Origin: DASXMT01 sp963755985
GTDB lineage: Bacteria > Actinomycetota > Acidimicrobiia > Acidimicrobiales > RAAP-2
Length of the DNA stretch: 64,000 bases
Assembly (NCBI GenBank): GCA_963755985.1
Contig: CAVWLO010000002.1
Span: forward strand, 124,001-188,000
Direction of reading: 5' to 3'
Below are positions 43,123 through 52,171 of the stretch, one piece after another (position 1 is the first letter of the stretch; each line of letters starts with the position of its first letter). The position numbers were made by a program, and so were the translations under genes. Below the pieces are notes generated by a model. That model saw nothing but the letters and a program-made list of their open reading frames with translations, made no database searches and was not told where the DNA came from.

Positions 43123-45812
43123 CTCTGGGCTACCCGGTGGGCGACATCGGCCAGTGAGAGCAAGCCCGGAGTGTGGATGCGACGGATCTGGTCGGCAACC
43201 AAGCCGGTCCAACCGGTCTGGTGGGTGGCACCCAGCCCGGCGCCGGTGTCGCCATGGAAATACTCGTTGAAGAGAAGATTGTCCTTCCACCGTGGGTCGG
43301 TCTGCATCTTCTCATAGGCCCCGAAGCAGGGGCGGCGGCCATGCTCGTCGAGGAGGAAGAGCGAGATGGTCCGCTTGCGCAGCTCGGAAGCGATCTCCAT
43401 GAACGAGAGCCGGTTGTCCGAACCGGTCGGGTATTCGACCCGAACGTCGTCCCCGAGAAAATGGCCATAGCGATCGAGGGCGCTGCACACCAAATAGTTC
43501 AGGGGATACCACACCGGTCCTCGCCAGTTGGAGTTCCCACCGAACATCGAGGTTGTCGATTCAGCCGGCTCATAGTCGATGGTGGCCTGCACTCCTTCGA
43601 CATCGAGGACATAGGGGTGCTCGCGATGGTAGGCGGACAGGGCTCTCAGGCCGTGGGTCGACAGAAACTGTTGTTCGTCGAGCAGCCGGGTCATGAGCGC
43701 GAGAACCTGGTTGACGCCCACCATGCCCAAGAGGAGCTGCTGGTGGCCAGGCTCCCCTCGTACCAGGCCCTCTTTGGCCAACGCATCGAGGTCGAGGTCT
43801 TTGTAGTAGGAGGAGAAGCTCTTGCCGAGCTTCTGCGCCCGGTCGATCATGGCTTGGTCGACGACGCCCGAAGCCAGCATCGGGATGATGCCGACCATGG
43901 AGTGGACCTTGATGGTCACGTCGGTGCCGTCGAGCAGCCGAAGCCGGTCGAAGTACATGGCCTCTGCTTCGTCATAGAGACCCAGGCCGTCCATCGCCTC
44001 CGCTATCAGGGCGAAGTGCTCGGCGAACTTGATGACCAAGTCAGTAGCCGGGCGCTGGCCGGCCCGGTTGAGGATCGATGCGATGGTACCGAGTGAGAGC
44101 GCGTACATGCCCATCCAGCCGGTGGCGTCGGCTTGTTGGAGGAGACCGCCCATGGGTAGGTGGGAACGGTCGATGGGGCCGATGTTGTCGAGCCCGAGAA
44201 ACCCACCCTCGAACAGGTTGGAGCCGTCGGCGTCCTCGCGGTTGACCCACCAGTTGAAGTTGACCATGAGCTTGTCGAGCACCCGGCTGAGGAAATCAAG
44301 GTCGCGCCCACCGTCGATGGCGAACACTTCGAGAGCGGCCCACGCCTGGACTGGAGGGTTCACGTCCCCGAAGTCCCACTCGTAGGCCGGAAGCGCGCCG
44401 TTGGGGTGCTGGAACCACTCGCGGCACACCAAGAGCAACTGGTATTTGGCGAATGCCGGGTCGACATGAGCAAGCGAGACGCAGTGGAAGGCCAAATCCC
44501 AGGCCGCAAACCAGGGATATTCCCACTTGTCGGGCATGGACATGATGTCGAAGGCCCTCAGATGGCGCCAGCGGGCGTTGCGACCGAGGGCGCGGCCCTC
44601 GGGAGGAGGTGGTTGGGCCGGGTCGCCGTCCAACCATCGACCCACATCATAAAAATAGAACTGCTTGCTCCACAGCAGCCCGGCAAAAGCCTGGCGCATG
44701 ACCAGTGCCTCGTCCTCGCCGCAGGTAGGTCCGGTGAGCTCGTCGTAAAACTCGTCCGCCTCGGCCCGTCGTGCAGACACGACCTCGTCGAATCCCGACC
44801 CGAGGAGGTTGTCGAACGCACGGCGACGCTTTCCCTTCGGCCGGAGTCGAAGCTTGAGCGTGGCCGTTTCGCCCGGCTCGACGTCGATCCGGTACCAGTA
44901 GGACGCCTTCGTGCCGACCTGTTCGGGATTGACCGTGGCCGTCCCGTGAACCACATGATCGTTGATGCCGTCTTTGGGAAACGCGGTGAGTGGTTCGCTA
45001 CCGAACAGCCGGGCCGTATTGGTCTCGTTCTCACAGAACAGCAGTTCGGGGGGGGCGCCGTCGGGACCGGAGGCGGCCACCAGCTCGAGGGGTCCCAGCC
45101 ACGGATGGTCTATCTGGAGGTCGCCGTCTTCGACGGCCATGGTCGGCTTGTGGCCTTCGAGGTCCCAAGACCATGTGTTGCGGAACCATACGGTCGGAAG
45201 TACATGCACTGTGTCGGCTTCGGGGCCGGCATTGGTGATCTCGATCTCCATCAAGAGGTCAGTTGGGCTCGCCTTGGCGTAGTGAGTCTCGACCACCCAA
45301 TATCGGTCTTCGTCGAATACTCCTGTGTCCAAGAGCTCGTACTCAGGCTCGGACTTACTGCGTCGGCTGTTCTCCGATCGCAGGTCCTCGTACGGGTAGG
45401 CGGCTTGGGGGTAGTGGTACCGCCAACGGTTCCAGGCGTGGCTCGGGACGGCATCGAGATACCACCAGTATTCCTTCGCGTCCTCGCCGTGGTTGGCCTC
45501 GGATCCGTTCAGTCCAAAGAGCCGCTCCTTCAAGATCGGATCACGCCCGTTCCAGAGGGTCAGTCCGAGGCACATCCGCTGCTCGATGTCCGAGAAGGCA
45601 GCCAGGCCGTCCTCCCCCCAGCGGTAGGCCCGAGATCGTGCGTGGTCGTGGGGAAGGTAGTCCCAGGCCTCGCCGTCGGCGCTGTAGTCCTCTCGAACGG
45701 TGCCCCACTGGCGCTCGCTCACATACGGCCCCCACCAATACCAGTCGCTCGCGGTCCGAAGTCCATCTTCCAGGTGGCCAAAGCCGGCAGCCCGATCCCG
45801 TTCGTCACCCAT
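43119..45812 (-). CDS. GH63-type glucosidase
   Basis: This 897-residue (alpha/alpha)6-barrel hydrolase has YVSERQWGTVREDYSADGEA, LPHDHARSRAYRWGEDGLAA, ERLFGLNGSEANHGEDAKEY, YWWYLDAVPSHAWNRWRYHY, YPWFAAWDLAFHCVSLAHVD, AYEWDFGDVNPPVQAWAALE and WRGPVWYPLNYLVCSALDRY. These are features of the GH63 (MGH1-type) glucosidases. Bacterial members act on alpha-linked glucosyl or mannosyl-glycerate type substrates. It is cytoplasmic (no signal peptide). Coupling with glgX suggests joint use of storage or intermediate glucans. Confidence 0.9.
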   Translation of the reverse strand: MGDERDRAAGFGHLEDGLRTASDWYWWGPYVSERQWGTVREDYSADGEAWDYLPHDHARSRAYRWGEDGLAAFSDIEQRMCLGLTLWNGRDPILKERLFGLNGSEANHGEDAKEYWWYLDAVPSHAWNRWRYHYPQAAYPYEDLRSENSRRSKSEPEYELLDTGVFDEDRYWVVETHYAKASPTDLLMEIEITNAGPEADTVHVLPTVWFRNTWSWDLEGHKPTMAVEDGDLQIDHPWLGPLELVAASGPDGAPPELLFCENETNTARLFGSEPLTAFPKDGINDHVVHGTATVNPEQVGTKASYWYRIDVEPGETATLKLRLRPKGKRRRAFDNLLGSGFDEVVSARRAEADEFYDELTGPTCGEDEALVMRQAFAGLLWSKQFYFYDVGRWLDGDPAQPPPPEGRALGRNARWRHLRAFDIMSMPDKWEYPWFAAWDLAFHCVSLAHVDPAFAKYQLLLVCREWFQHPNGALPAYEWDFGDVNPPVQAWAALEVFAIDGGRDLDFLSRVLDKLMVNFNWWVNREDADGSNLFEGGFLGLDNIGPIDRSHLPMGGLLQQADATGWMGMYALSLGTIASILNRAGQRPATDLVIKFAEHFALIAEAMDGLGLYDEAEAMYFDRLRLLDGTDVTIKVHSMVGIIPMLASGVVDQAMIDRAQKLGKSFSSYYKDLDLDALAKEGLVRGEPGHQQLLLGMVGVNQVLALMTRLLDEQQFLSTHGLRALSAYHREHPYVLDVEGVQATIDYEPAESTTSMFGGNSNWRGPVWYPLNYLVCSALDRYGHFLGDDVRVEYPTGSDNRLSFMEIASELRKRTISLFLLDEHGRRPCFGAYEKMQTDPRWKDNLLFNEYFHGDTGAGLGATHQTGWTGLVADQIRRIHTPGLLSLADVAHRVAQR

Positions 45813-46123
45813 GGTTCCGCAACTCCTTTGTCCAACCGGTCACATCACCACCCCTGTGCGGCTCGCTGAGTGTTCGATCGCCTCTGGGAAACGGAGTCGC
45901 CACCCCTTCGCGAAGTCAGGAACAAACGATGGCCCTCCTCACGATTTCTTATCAGGCCAACGTAACTATCGAGTGACCGGAGAATGGACGTTGCGTGAAC
46001 AATCGAGGCGGTAGATCGGTCGTCTCCCGGGCTGCGTCGTTGGCAGTGGCTAAGATCTCGTCTGGTGCGCCGGGAAGTCTGGTCGGCAATCAGATAGCCG
46101 ACCTCGCCCCGGGAGCCACCGCC
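45813..46123. other. Divergent intergenic region before the antiporter
   Basis: About 300 bases separate the divergent GH63 and antiporter genes; the middle, near 45920-45975, is AT-richer (GATTTCTTATCAGG, CGTAACTATCG) and probably holds the promoters. A GTG-started 43-residue N-terminal extension of the antiporter at 45995 would lie within it. Confidence 0.45.
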
Positions 46124-47596
46124 GTGACCGATACCCAGCCGTTTGCCCTCTTGCTACTGCTGGTGGGAGCGGTGGGGCTGGTCGCCGTGCTGTCGAACCG
46201 CCTGACTGATCGGGTCGCGATCCCGGCGCCGGCCTTCTTCCTGATCGGGGCGGCCATAGCCGTCAAGGTGATCCCAGCATTGCACGCACCCCAACAGCGG
46301 ACGGTGGAGCGAGTCGTCACTGTCGCTCTTCTCTGCATCTTGTTCGACGGCGGGATGCACATTGGACGGTCCCGGTTCCGGTCGGCGGCCGTCCCTATTG
46401 CCGTAGTCGGCGTCGTCGGCACGTTCGCGACCGTGGCCGCCGGGACGGTGCTCGTCCACCTTGCCTTCGGCCTGGCCTGGTATGTCTCGCTCCTGGTGGC
46501 CACGGCCGTGGCCCCGACTGATCCGGCGGTGGTGTTCTCCGTTCTTGGGCGGCGGGAGGTGTCCGGCCGCAGCGGCACGATCCTCGAAGGCGAGTCCGGC
46601 GCCAACGACCCGGTCGGGATCGCCCTCATGGTCAGCCTCATCGCTGCCGGTGGCCTCGGAGCCGGTGCGTTCACCCGCGTCGGTGGCGAGTTCCTCCTGC
46701 AAATGGTCGTCGGCGCGGCGGTCGGCGTCGTCGGTGGCCAGGCGCTGTTGCGGTTCATGCGACATGTCCCACTACCCAGCGAGGGCCTGTACCCGCTGCG
46801 GACCCTGGCCAGCGCGCTCGTGCTGTTCGGCGTCGCCACTCTCGCCCACGGGTCGGGTTTTCTCGCCGTCTTCGTCGCCGGGATCATGCTGGGGGACGAA
46901 CGCGCACCGTTCAAGCGCGAGATCGAACGGTTCCACGCAACCCTCGCAAGTCTCGCCGAGATCGTCGCCTTTCTCGCGCTCGGCCTCACCGTCGATATCG
47001 CCGAGATCGCCAGGGCCGACGTCTGGGTTCCGGGGCTTCTCTTCGGAGCAGCCCTCGCGTTCGTCATCCGACCAGTCCTCGTCGGATTATGCCTGATCCC
47101 TGCCCGTCTGAAGAACAACGAGCGGAACTTCGTGTTGTTTGCCGGGCTCAAGGGTGCTGCGCCGCTCTTGCTCGGGAGCTTTCTGCTTGCTGCCCACGTT
47201 CCAGAGGCGAGGCGTCTCTACGGCATCATCGTTGTGGTCGTCCTGTTCTCAGTGCTCGTCCAGGGAAGCCTGGTGCCCACCGTCGCTCGTTTCTTGCACG
47301 TACCGATGCATACCGTCGAGCCAGAACCTTGGGCACTCGGAGTACGGCTGCGGGATGAGCCTGAGGGAATCCATCGACTGACGGTCCAGCCAGGATCAGC
47401 CGCCGACGGCTGCACCATCAAGGACCTTGCTGACCTGCCCGGCCAAGCATGGATCAGTCTCGTCGTGCGCCATGGGCAGGCCATGCCGGTGAGAGGCGGG
47501 ACCGAACTGTTGGCCGGCGACGAACTGCTCATACTGGCTGATCCCGACACCCACGAAGAAGTGACCGCGCCCTTTGAGGCTCGCTCGCCGCCGTGA
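46124..47596 (+). CDS. CPA1-type cation/proton antiporter with TrkA-C domain
   Basis: The 490-residue protein starts at GTG 46124. It has about 12 membrane helices, with LLCILFDGGMHIGRSRFRSA, VATAVAPTDPAVVFSVLGRR and ILEGESGANDPVGIALMVSL (the Asn-Asp pair of ND-type antiporters), then FVAGIMLGDERAPFKREIER. The cytoplasmic C-terminus (residues about 405-490) is a TrkA-C domain, as in the K+/H+ antiporter NhaP2. It would exchange K+ or Na+ for protons. GTG at 45995 is an alternative start. Confidence 0.88.
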   Translation: MTDTQPFALLLLLVGAVGLVAVLSNRLTDRVAIPAPAFFLIGAAIAVKVIPALHAPQQRTVERVVTVALLCILFDGGMHIGRSRFRSAAVPIAVVGVVGTFATVAAGTVLVHLAFGLAWYVSLLVATAVAPTDPAVVFSVLGRREVSGRSGTILEGESGANDPVGIALMVSLIAAGGLGAGAFTRVGGEFLLQMVVGAAVGVVGGQALLRFMRHVPLPSEGLYPLRTLASALVLFGVATLAHGSGFLAVFVAGIMLGDERAPFKREIERFHATLASLAEIVAFLALGLTVDIAEIARADVWVPGLLFGAALAFVIRPVLVGLCLIPARLKNNERNFVLFAGLKGAAPLLLGSFLLAAHVPEARRLYGIIVVVVLFSVLVQGSLVPTVARFLHVPMHTVEPEPWALGVRLRDEPEGIHRLTVQPGSAADGCTIKDLADLPGQAWISLVVRHGQAMPVRGGTELLAGDELLILADPDTHEEVTAPFEARSPP

Positions 47597-47740
47597 GCGG
47601 GGCAGATTGGGGACCGGAGCTCGGGCAGGGTGGGAATCGCCAACTGGGAGCAGAGGAAGAGCCTTCGACAACAGCGCGATCCGACCGAAGGGGGTTGCGG
47701 CCCGGCTCGTCGATCCCTCTCGCAACGCCAACCGCAGAAT

Positions 47741-48421
47741 TCATTCGGGAGATGCGCCCAGGAGGTCGGCGGCCCGGTTGGCCAGCTCCACCAGCGCAGC
47801 GACCACCTCGGTGACGATCCCGTCCTGATGAGGCGCAAACTGTTCGCCGCAGTCGCCGATGCCACGCAGGCCCGGCGGCAGCTCCACCTGGATACCTCGC
47901 CCCGAAGGGAGGTTGACCGGGTTGTCAGGATGGAATCCGAGCCGCACCCGCTCGTCGGCGACGCGGTAGCCCACGAACCGGTCGTGCAGCAGCTGCCGTG
48001 CCGCATCGAGCAGTTCAACGTTGCGCCCGCCCACGATGATCCCCCGTAAGGGCCCGGTCTGGTTGCCTCGAAACGCCGGGCCGTACGGTTCGATCACGAG
48101 GCCCCGCTCAGGATCGACCCACAATGCAAAGCTATCGCGCCCGAACCCGTGTACCGAGATGGCGATGTCGACGTGCTGCAGGAACGCTCGCAACCGGGCC
48201 GAGTGATCCGGGTTGTGCAGGCGTGAGGTGAGATGGACCCGCAGCCCGGCTGGTTGGACGATTGCGTAGTACGACGCTCCCGCTTGCTCGGCGGCCCGGC
48301 TGGCTATCTGATCGGTGCCTCGGTCCTGGGATCCGCCGTGGAGGGCCATGAAGCCGACGGCCGAGCGCAGGATGCACTCCTCGCTCACCCCGGGCAGCGC
48401 CAGGAGCTCAGCCAGATCCAT
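47741..48421 (-). CDS. Poly-gamma-glutamate hydrolase-family protein
   Basis: This 226-residue protein has SAVGFMALHGGSQDRGTDQI (His-Gly then Glu/Gln-type zinc pocket), ASRAAEQAGASYYAIVQPAG, LHVTSRLHNPD-like VHLTSRLHNPDHSARLRAFL, HVDIAISVHGFGRDSFALWV and VGGRNVELLDAARQLLHDRF. This order matches the Gamma_PGA_hydro family of phage and Bacillus depolymerases. Actinobacterial members are mostly uncharacterised. No signal peptide is visible. It is convergent with the antiporter. Confidence 0.8.
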   Translation of the reverse strand: MDLAELLALPGVSEECILRSAVGFMALHGGSQDRGTDQIASRAAEQAGASYYAIVQPAGLRVHLTSRLHNPDHSARLRAFLQHVDIAISVHGFGRDSFALWVDPERGLVIEPYGPAFRGNQTGPLRGIIVGGRNVELLDAARQLLHDRFVGYRVADERVRLGFHPDNPVNLPSGRGIQVELPPGLRGIGDCGEQFAPHQDGIVTEVVAALVELANRAADLLGASPE

Positions 48422-48593
48422 CTCCTCACATTGGCACGCGGTTCGCCGATCGTGCCTCGTGCAACTGGCCGCCCGCTGATGAGATGCTGGTGCCTGGACT
48501 TCGACGACGAGCGGCGCGAAGGTGGTGTCGGGACGGTTCCGTGGGCGGGACAGTGGCTATCGGCTTCGACGGGGAGGAGCTGCGGTCGTGGAC

Positions 48594-49031
48594 ATGAAGC
48601 TCGAAGTAGTGGTGGTGCCGGTGTCCGATGTCGACTAGGCCAAGGGGCTTCTATGAGTCGCTGGGGTGGCGCCTGGACGCCGGTTTTTCCGGTGACGGGG
48701 GCTTCCGCGTCGTGCAGTTGACGCCGCCGGGCTCGGCCTGCTCGATCATCTTCGGCAGTGGGGCCACCTCGGCTGCACCGGGCTCGGATGAAGGTCTGCA
48801 GCGTGTCGTCACCGATATCGAGGCGGCCGGGCCGAGGTGATCGACCGTGGTGTCGAGGTGAGCGAGGTGTTCCACGATACCGATGGGGTGTTCCACCACG
48901 CCGGCACTGAGGCACGCGCTCTGGGCCCGGCACCAGAGCACAAGACCCAAGGGTCGTTTGCCTCGTTCAGTGATCCGGACGGCAACGGCTGGTTTCTTCA
49001 AGAGGTGACGACGCGCCTTCCAGGGCGGTGA
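48594..49031 (+). pseudogene. VOC/glyoxalase-family pseudogene
   Basis: The frame starts MKLEVVVVPVSDVD, then TAG at 48636-48638 where VOC proteins have R in D-R-A-K. One extra G in the run at 48644-48647 and one missing base near 48827 break it again. Repaired, the pieces read AKGFYESLGWRLDAGFSG, VVQLTPPGSACSIIFGSG, DIEAA-R-AEVIDRGVEVSE and FASFSDPDGNGWFLQEV. This is a full-length glyoxalase/bleomycin-resistance-type protein. With one nonsense codon and two indels it is very likely dead, or this short stretch has several errors. Confidence 0.8.
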
Positions 49032-49090
49032 CCACACGGGGAGCTGGTACCCGCCGGGTCGGCCGCGCCTAGTCAGCAGGAGGTATTCCG

Positions 49091-49276
49091 ATTCGAGCAA
49101 CCTACGATTCCGCCGTTGATCTGGCCGCCAGTGTCCGCCGGGGCGCCGATGCTCACGGACGCCACGAAGAGGATATCGGGCATCCCGGCCCAGACTGGCC
49201 GGATTGGTATGCGCAGTACATGGTGGACGAGCAGTCCGGGCTCTCCGGTCCGACCAGCCCCGGGCCGAGCGCATGA
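49091..49276 (+). CDS. Small hypothetical protein with ATT start, coupled to the flavoprotein
   Basis: A frame from 49091 to a TGA at 49274-49276 reads IRATYDSAVDLAASVRRGAD, AHGRHEEDIGHPGPDWPDWY and AQYMVDEQSGLSGPTSPGPS, then A. The HGRHEE-x-IGHPGPDWPDWYAQYMVDEQ segment looks like a conserved small actinobacterial motif often found near VOC proteins. A perfect AGGAGG (49078-49083) precedes it by 7 bases, but no ATG, GTG or TTG follows at the right distance; an ATT sits there instead. Its stop overlaps the next ATG. It may use a rare start or have lost its start codon. Confidence 0.5.
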   Translation: MRATYDSAVDLAASVRRGADAHGRHEEDIGHPGPDWPDWYAQYMVDEQSGLSGPTSPGPSA

Positions 49277-50604
49277 GCAGCTACGACGTCATCGTCTTGG
49301 GCGCCGGCTCGCCGGGCGAGCACTGCGCAGGCGAGTTGGCCGACGGTGGGCTGCGGGTCGCCGTCGTGGAGCGTCAGCTGGCCGGCGGCGAGTGCTCCTA
49401 CTGGGCCTGCATTCCTTCCAAGACGCTGCTGCGCCCGGGGGAGGCGGCCCACGAGGCACGGGAAGCGGCAGCCAGCGCCCAGGTTGATGTCGCGGCGGCC
49501 CTGGCCTATCGCGATGTCATGGTCTCGAATTACTCCGATGCCGGCCAGGAGCACTGGCTGGCGGACAAGGGTATCGACCTGCTGCGCGGCACAGGCCGGC
49601 TGGCCGGGGCGGGTGTGGTCGAAGTGGACGGTGTGCCCCATACCGCAGGACACATTGTCGTGGCGACCGGCTCGGATCCGGTAGTGCCACCGGTCCCGGG
49701 CCTGGCCGACTTGGAGGGCGTCTGGAGCAACCGCGAGGTGACCGGTATGAAGGCCGTGCCACGGCGCTTGCTGATACTGGGTGGCGGGCCGGTCGGCGCC
49801 GAGATGGCTCAGGCCGTGCGCCGTCTGGGCGGCGAGGTGGCCCTGGTCGAAGGGGCGGCACATCTGCTCGGCCGTGAGCCCGCGCCGCTGGGCGAGGCGC
49901 TCGGCGAGGTGTTACGCGGCGACGGAGTCGAACTGATGCTGGGCGTCCAGGCGACCGCGGCCCGGCGCGAGGCCGAGGACTTCGTCCTCGCACTCGATGA
50001 CGGCCGCGAGTTGCGCGGTGACCACCTGCTCCTCGCCACGGGCCGGCGCCCCCGCGTGGACGGGATCGGCCTCGACACAGTGGGCGTCCACGCTGACCGG
50101 CACGGCATCCCAGTCGACACCCACTTGCGCGCCGGCGATGGCCTGTGGGCCATTGGCGACGTCACCGGCGTCCGGCTGCTGACTCACGTGGGGAAGTACC
50201 AGGGCGAGGTCGTCGCGGCCAACATCCTCGGCGAACCCCGTCGGGCCAACTACGAGGCCATTCCTGACGTCGTGTACACGGATCCCCAAGCGGCGTCGGT
50301 GGGCGCCACCGAGGCCCCATTTAGCGCCACCACCGCCCTCTCCGAGGTGGCCAAGACCGCTACCTACACGCACGCCTACGCGCAATCGAAGGGTTTCTTG
50401 ACCCTTCTCAGTGACGGGGACCGGCTGACCGGCGCGCACGCCCTCGGCCCCGATGCGGGCGAGTGGCTGCAGCAGGCCACGTTGTCCATCCGTGCCCACG
50501 TGCCGCTCCACGTGCTGCGCGACACCATTCAGCCCTTTCCTACCTTTTCCGAGGTCTATGTCGCCGCGCTCAAAGCGCTTCGCAGCCAGATCTACGGCAG
50601 TTGA
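49273..50604 (+). CDS. FAD-dependent pyridine-nucleotide disulfide oxidoreductase
   Basis: This 443-residue protein has an N-terminal FAD motif (YDVIVLGAGSPGEHCAGELA), a redox-active CxxxxC in GGECSYWACIPSKTLL, and a NAD(P) motif (RLLILGGGPVGAEMAQAVRR). The second FAD segment is GDGLWAIGDVTGVRLLTHVG. The C-terminal dimer domain ends QPFPTFSEVYVAALKAL, but the expected catalytic His (HAHP) is replaced by Ile-Gln-Pro: DTIQPFPTF. So it belongs to the mercuric-reductase/dihydrolipoamide-dehydrogenase superfamily but probably works on another substrate. It is cytoplasmic. Confidence 0.87.
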   Translation: MSSYDVIVLGAGSPGEHCAGELADGGLRVAVVERQLAGGECSYWACIPSKTLLRPGEAAHEAREAAASAQVDVAAALAYRDVMVSNYSDAGQEHWLADKGIDLLRGTGRLAGAGVVEVDGVPHTAGHIVVATGSDPVVPPVPGLADLEGVWSNREVTGMKAVPRRLLILGGGPVGAEMAQAVRRLGGEVALVEGAAHLLGREPAPLGEALGEVLRGDGVELMLGVQATAARREAEDFVLALDDGRELRGDHLLLATGRRPRVDGIGLDTVGVHADRHGIPVDTHLRAGDGLWAIGDVTGVRLLTHVGKYQGEVVAANILGEPRRANYEAIPDVVYTDPQAASVGATEAPFSATTALSEVAKTATYTHAYAQSKGFLTLLSDGDRLTGAHALGPDAGEWLQQATLSIRAHVPLHVLRDTIQPFPTFSEVYVAALKALRSQIYGS

Positions 50605-50744
50605 CCACAGGGCTAGGCCTGGGCAGGATGGCCATGAAGGGAATGCAGAGGCCTGCCGTGGCGGGTGACGGTCCAGGCTGGCACGATCTGCTCGCCAACC
50701 GTCCGACATCGGGGCACTGCATCGTCCCTCGTCGTCCCCGAGCC

Positions 50745-52010
50745 CTACACGAAGGGCTTGTTGACATCACCGCGGGGGAAGAAGTCCTCTTCCGGGGGCC
50801 GCAACACGTCGCCAACGCGCACGGCGAGCCGGGCCGTGACCGGTGCCAAGGCCATGGGGTCGAATCCGAAGACTGCCGCCGCGGTATCCCCGAGCATCAT
50901 CCTCGCCTCGTCTTCGGCTACGCCCGCCGCGCCCAGCGTCGCCTGCAGGTACCGAGAGGTGCCACTGTGCACGGTGCCTTCGTGATGGGGATAGTCCTGG
51001 CCCAACATCATCTTGCTCACACCGATGCGGTGACGACCCTCGACCTCGGCCCGAGAAAAAATGGATGAACCCAGGTAGCACTGCCGCTCGAAGTACTCGC
51101 TCGGACGGATGGGGAGGGCATCGCCGATGTCCCGCCGCAGGTAGCTGCCTTGATAGGCGTAGTCCATGTCGGCCAGGAGAGAAACCACCCAGCTCGACCC
51201 CGATTCGGTCACGACGAACTGCAGCCTCGGGAAGCTCTCCAGCACGCCGCCCCAGATCATCTGGGGGAGCAGATCATGCACGATGAAGAGGAGCCAACCC
51301 GCTGAGAGGCGGATGGCGGCGGCGGGATGACGGACGCCGGTCGTCTGGGCGGGGACGTTCGAGGTGCCCGACAGGGCTTGGTGGCTGTTGACGACCATCT
51401 CGAGCTCTTCGAGCGCCGACCAGATCGGGTCGTGGCGCGGGTGGTAGAGGGGGAGGACCGGATCGAAGAACGGCAGCACGACTCCTTTCAGTCCGGCCTC
51501 CCTGGCCCAATGAATCTCCTTGACCGCATCCTCCACGTCGGTCCAGTTGATGACGGCCATGGCGGTCAAGCGGTCGGGGGCGACGCTACAGAAGTCGGCC
51601 ACCCACCGGTTGTGGGCGCGCTTGGCCGCGCGGACGTGAGCCTGGTCCGGCGGCGGATAGCCCTTGGCGGCGGCGAGGCCTGGCGAGTAGAGCTCGAAGG
51701 GGAGCCCGAAGTCCGGAAACAGGACCTCGGCCGCTATCCCCTCTCGGTCGAGCTCTTTGAGGCGGGCGTGGGGATCGGAGCTGCCAACGAGGCGACCGCG
51801 GTCGACCATCTCCTCCTGCCATGCCGTCACCAGCTCGGGGTCGAGACGTTGTCGCAGCGCTGGGGGGTCGAAGTTCCGTGAGCCAACTTCTCGGTACTCG
51901 ACGACAAAGGCATCGAACTCGTCACGGAACTCGGCGTCGAGATAGTCCCGGTAATCCTCCATGGACGCCGTCGCATGCCCGTCGCTCGAAATCACCATGA
52001 GGTTGTCCAC
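50745..52010 (-). CDS. Amidohydrolase-2 family protein
   Basis: This 421-residue TIM-barrel hydrolase has VISSDGHATASMEDYRDYLD, LQFVVTESGSSWVVSLLADM, MMLGQDYPHHEGTVHSGTSR and LKGVVLPFFDPVLPLYHPRH, the same layout as the protein at 17773-19056. The D-x-H start and the DYPHHEG segment supply metal ligands. The substrate is unknown. It stands alone, in the direction opposite to the flavoprotein and thioredoxin genes. Two paralogues in one window suggest a catabolic role. Confidence 0.85.
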   Translation of the reverse strand: MDNLMVISSDGHATASMEDYRDYLDAEFRDEFDAFVVEYREVGSRNFDPPALRQRLDPELVTAWQEEMVDRGRLVGSSDPHARLKELDREGIAAEVLFPDFGLPFELYSPGLAAAKGYPPPDQAHVRAAKRAHNRWVADFCSVAPDRLTAMAVINWTDVEDAVKEIHWAREAGLKGVVLPFFDPVLPLYHPRHDPIWSALEELEMVVNSHQALSGTSNVPAQTTGVRHPAAAIRLSAGWLLFIVHDLLPQMIWGGVLESFPRLQFVVTESGSSWVVSLLADMDYAYQGSYLRRDIGDALPIRPSEYFERQCYLGSSIFSRAEVEGRHRIGVSKMMLGQDYPHHEGTVHSGTSRYLQATLGAAGVAEDEARMMLGDTAAAVFGFDPMALAPVTARLAVRVGDVLRPPEEDFFPRGDVNKPFV

Positions 52011-52171
52011 GATCCCCCTCTCCTGACGATCGCCCGACCCTACAGGGAGAATGTACGCCAGCGGCGCGCCCGTCCGTGCTGCACTGGCGAGTTGACCATC
52101 CGACGTCGGTTACCGAGCCCGAGGGGATTAGCATCAGGAGAGATGTCACCCACCGCGCCCGGTCCGGTCCG

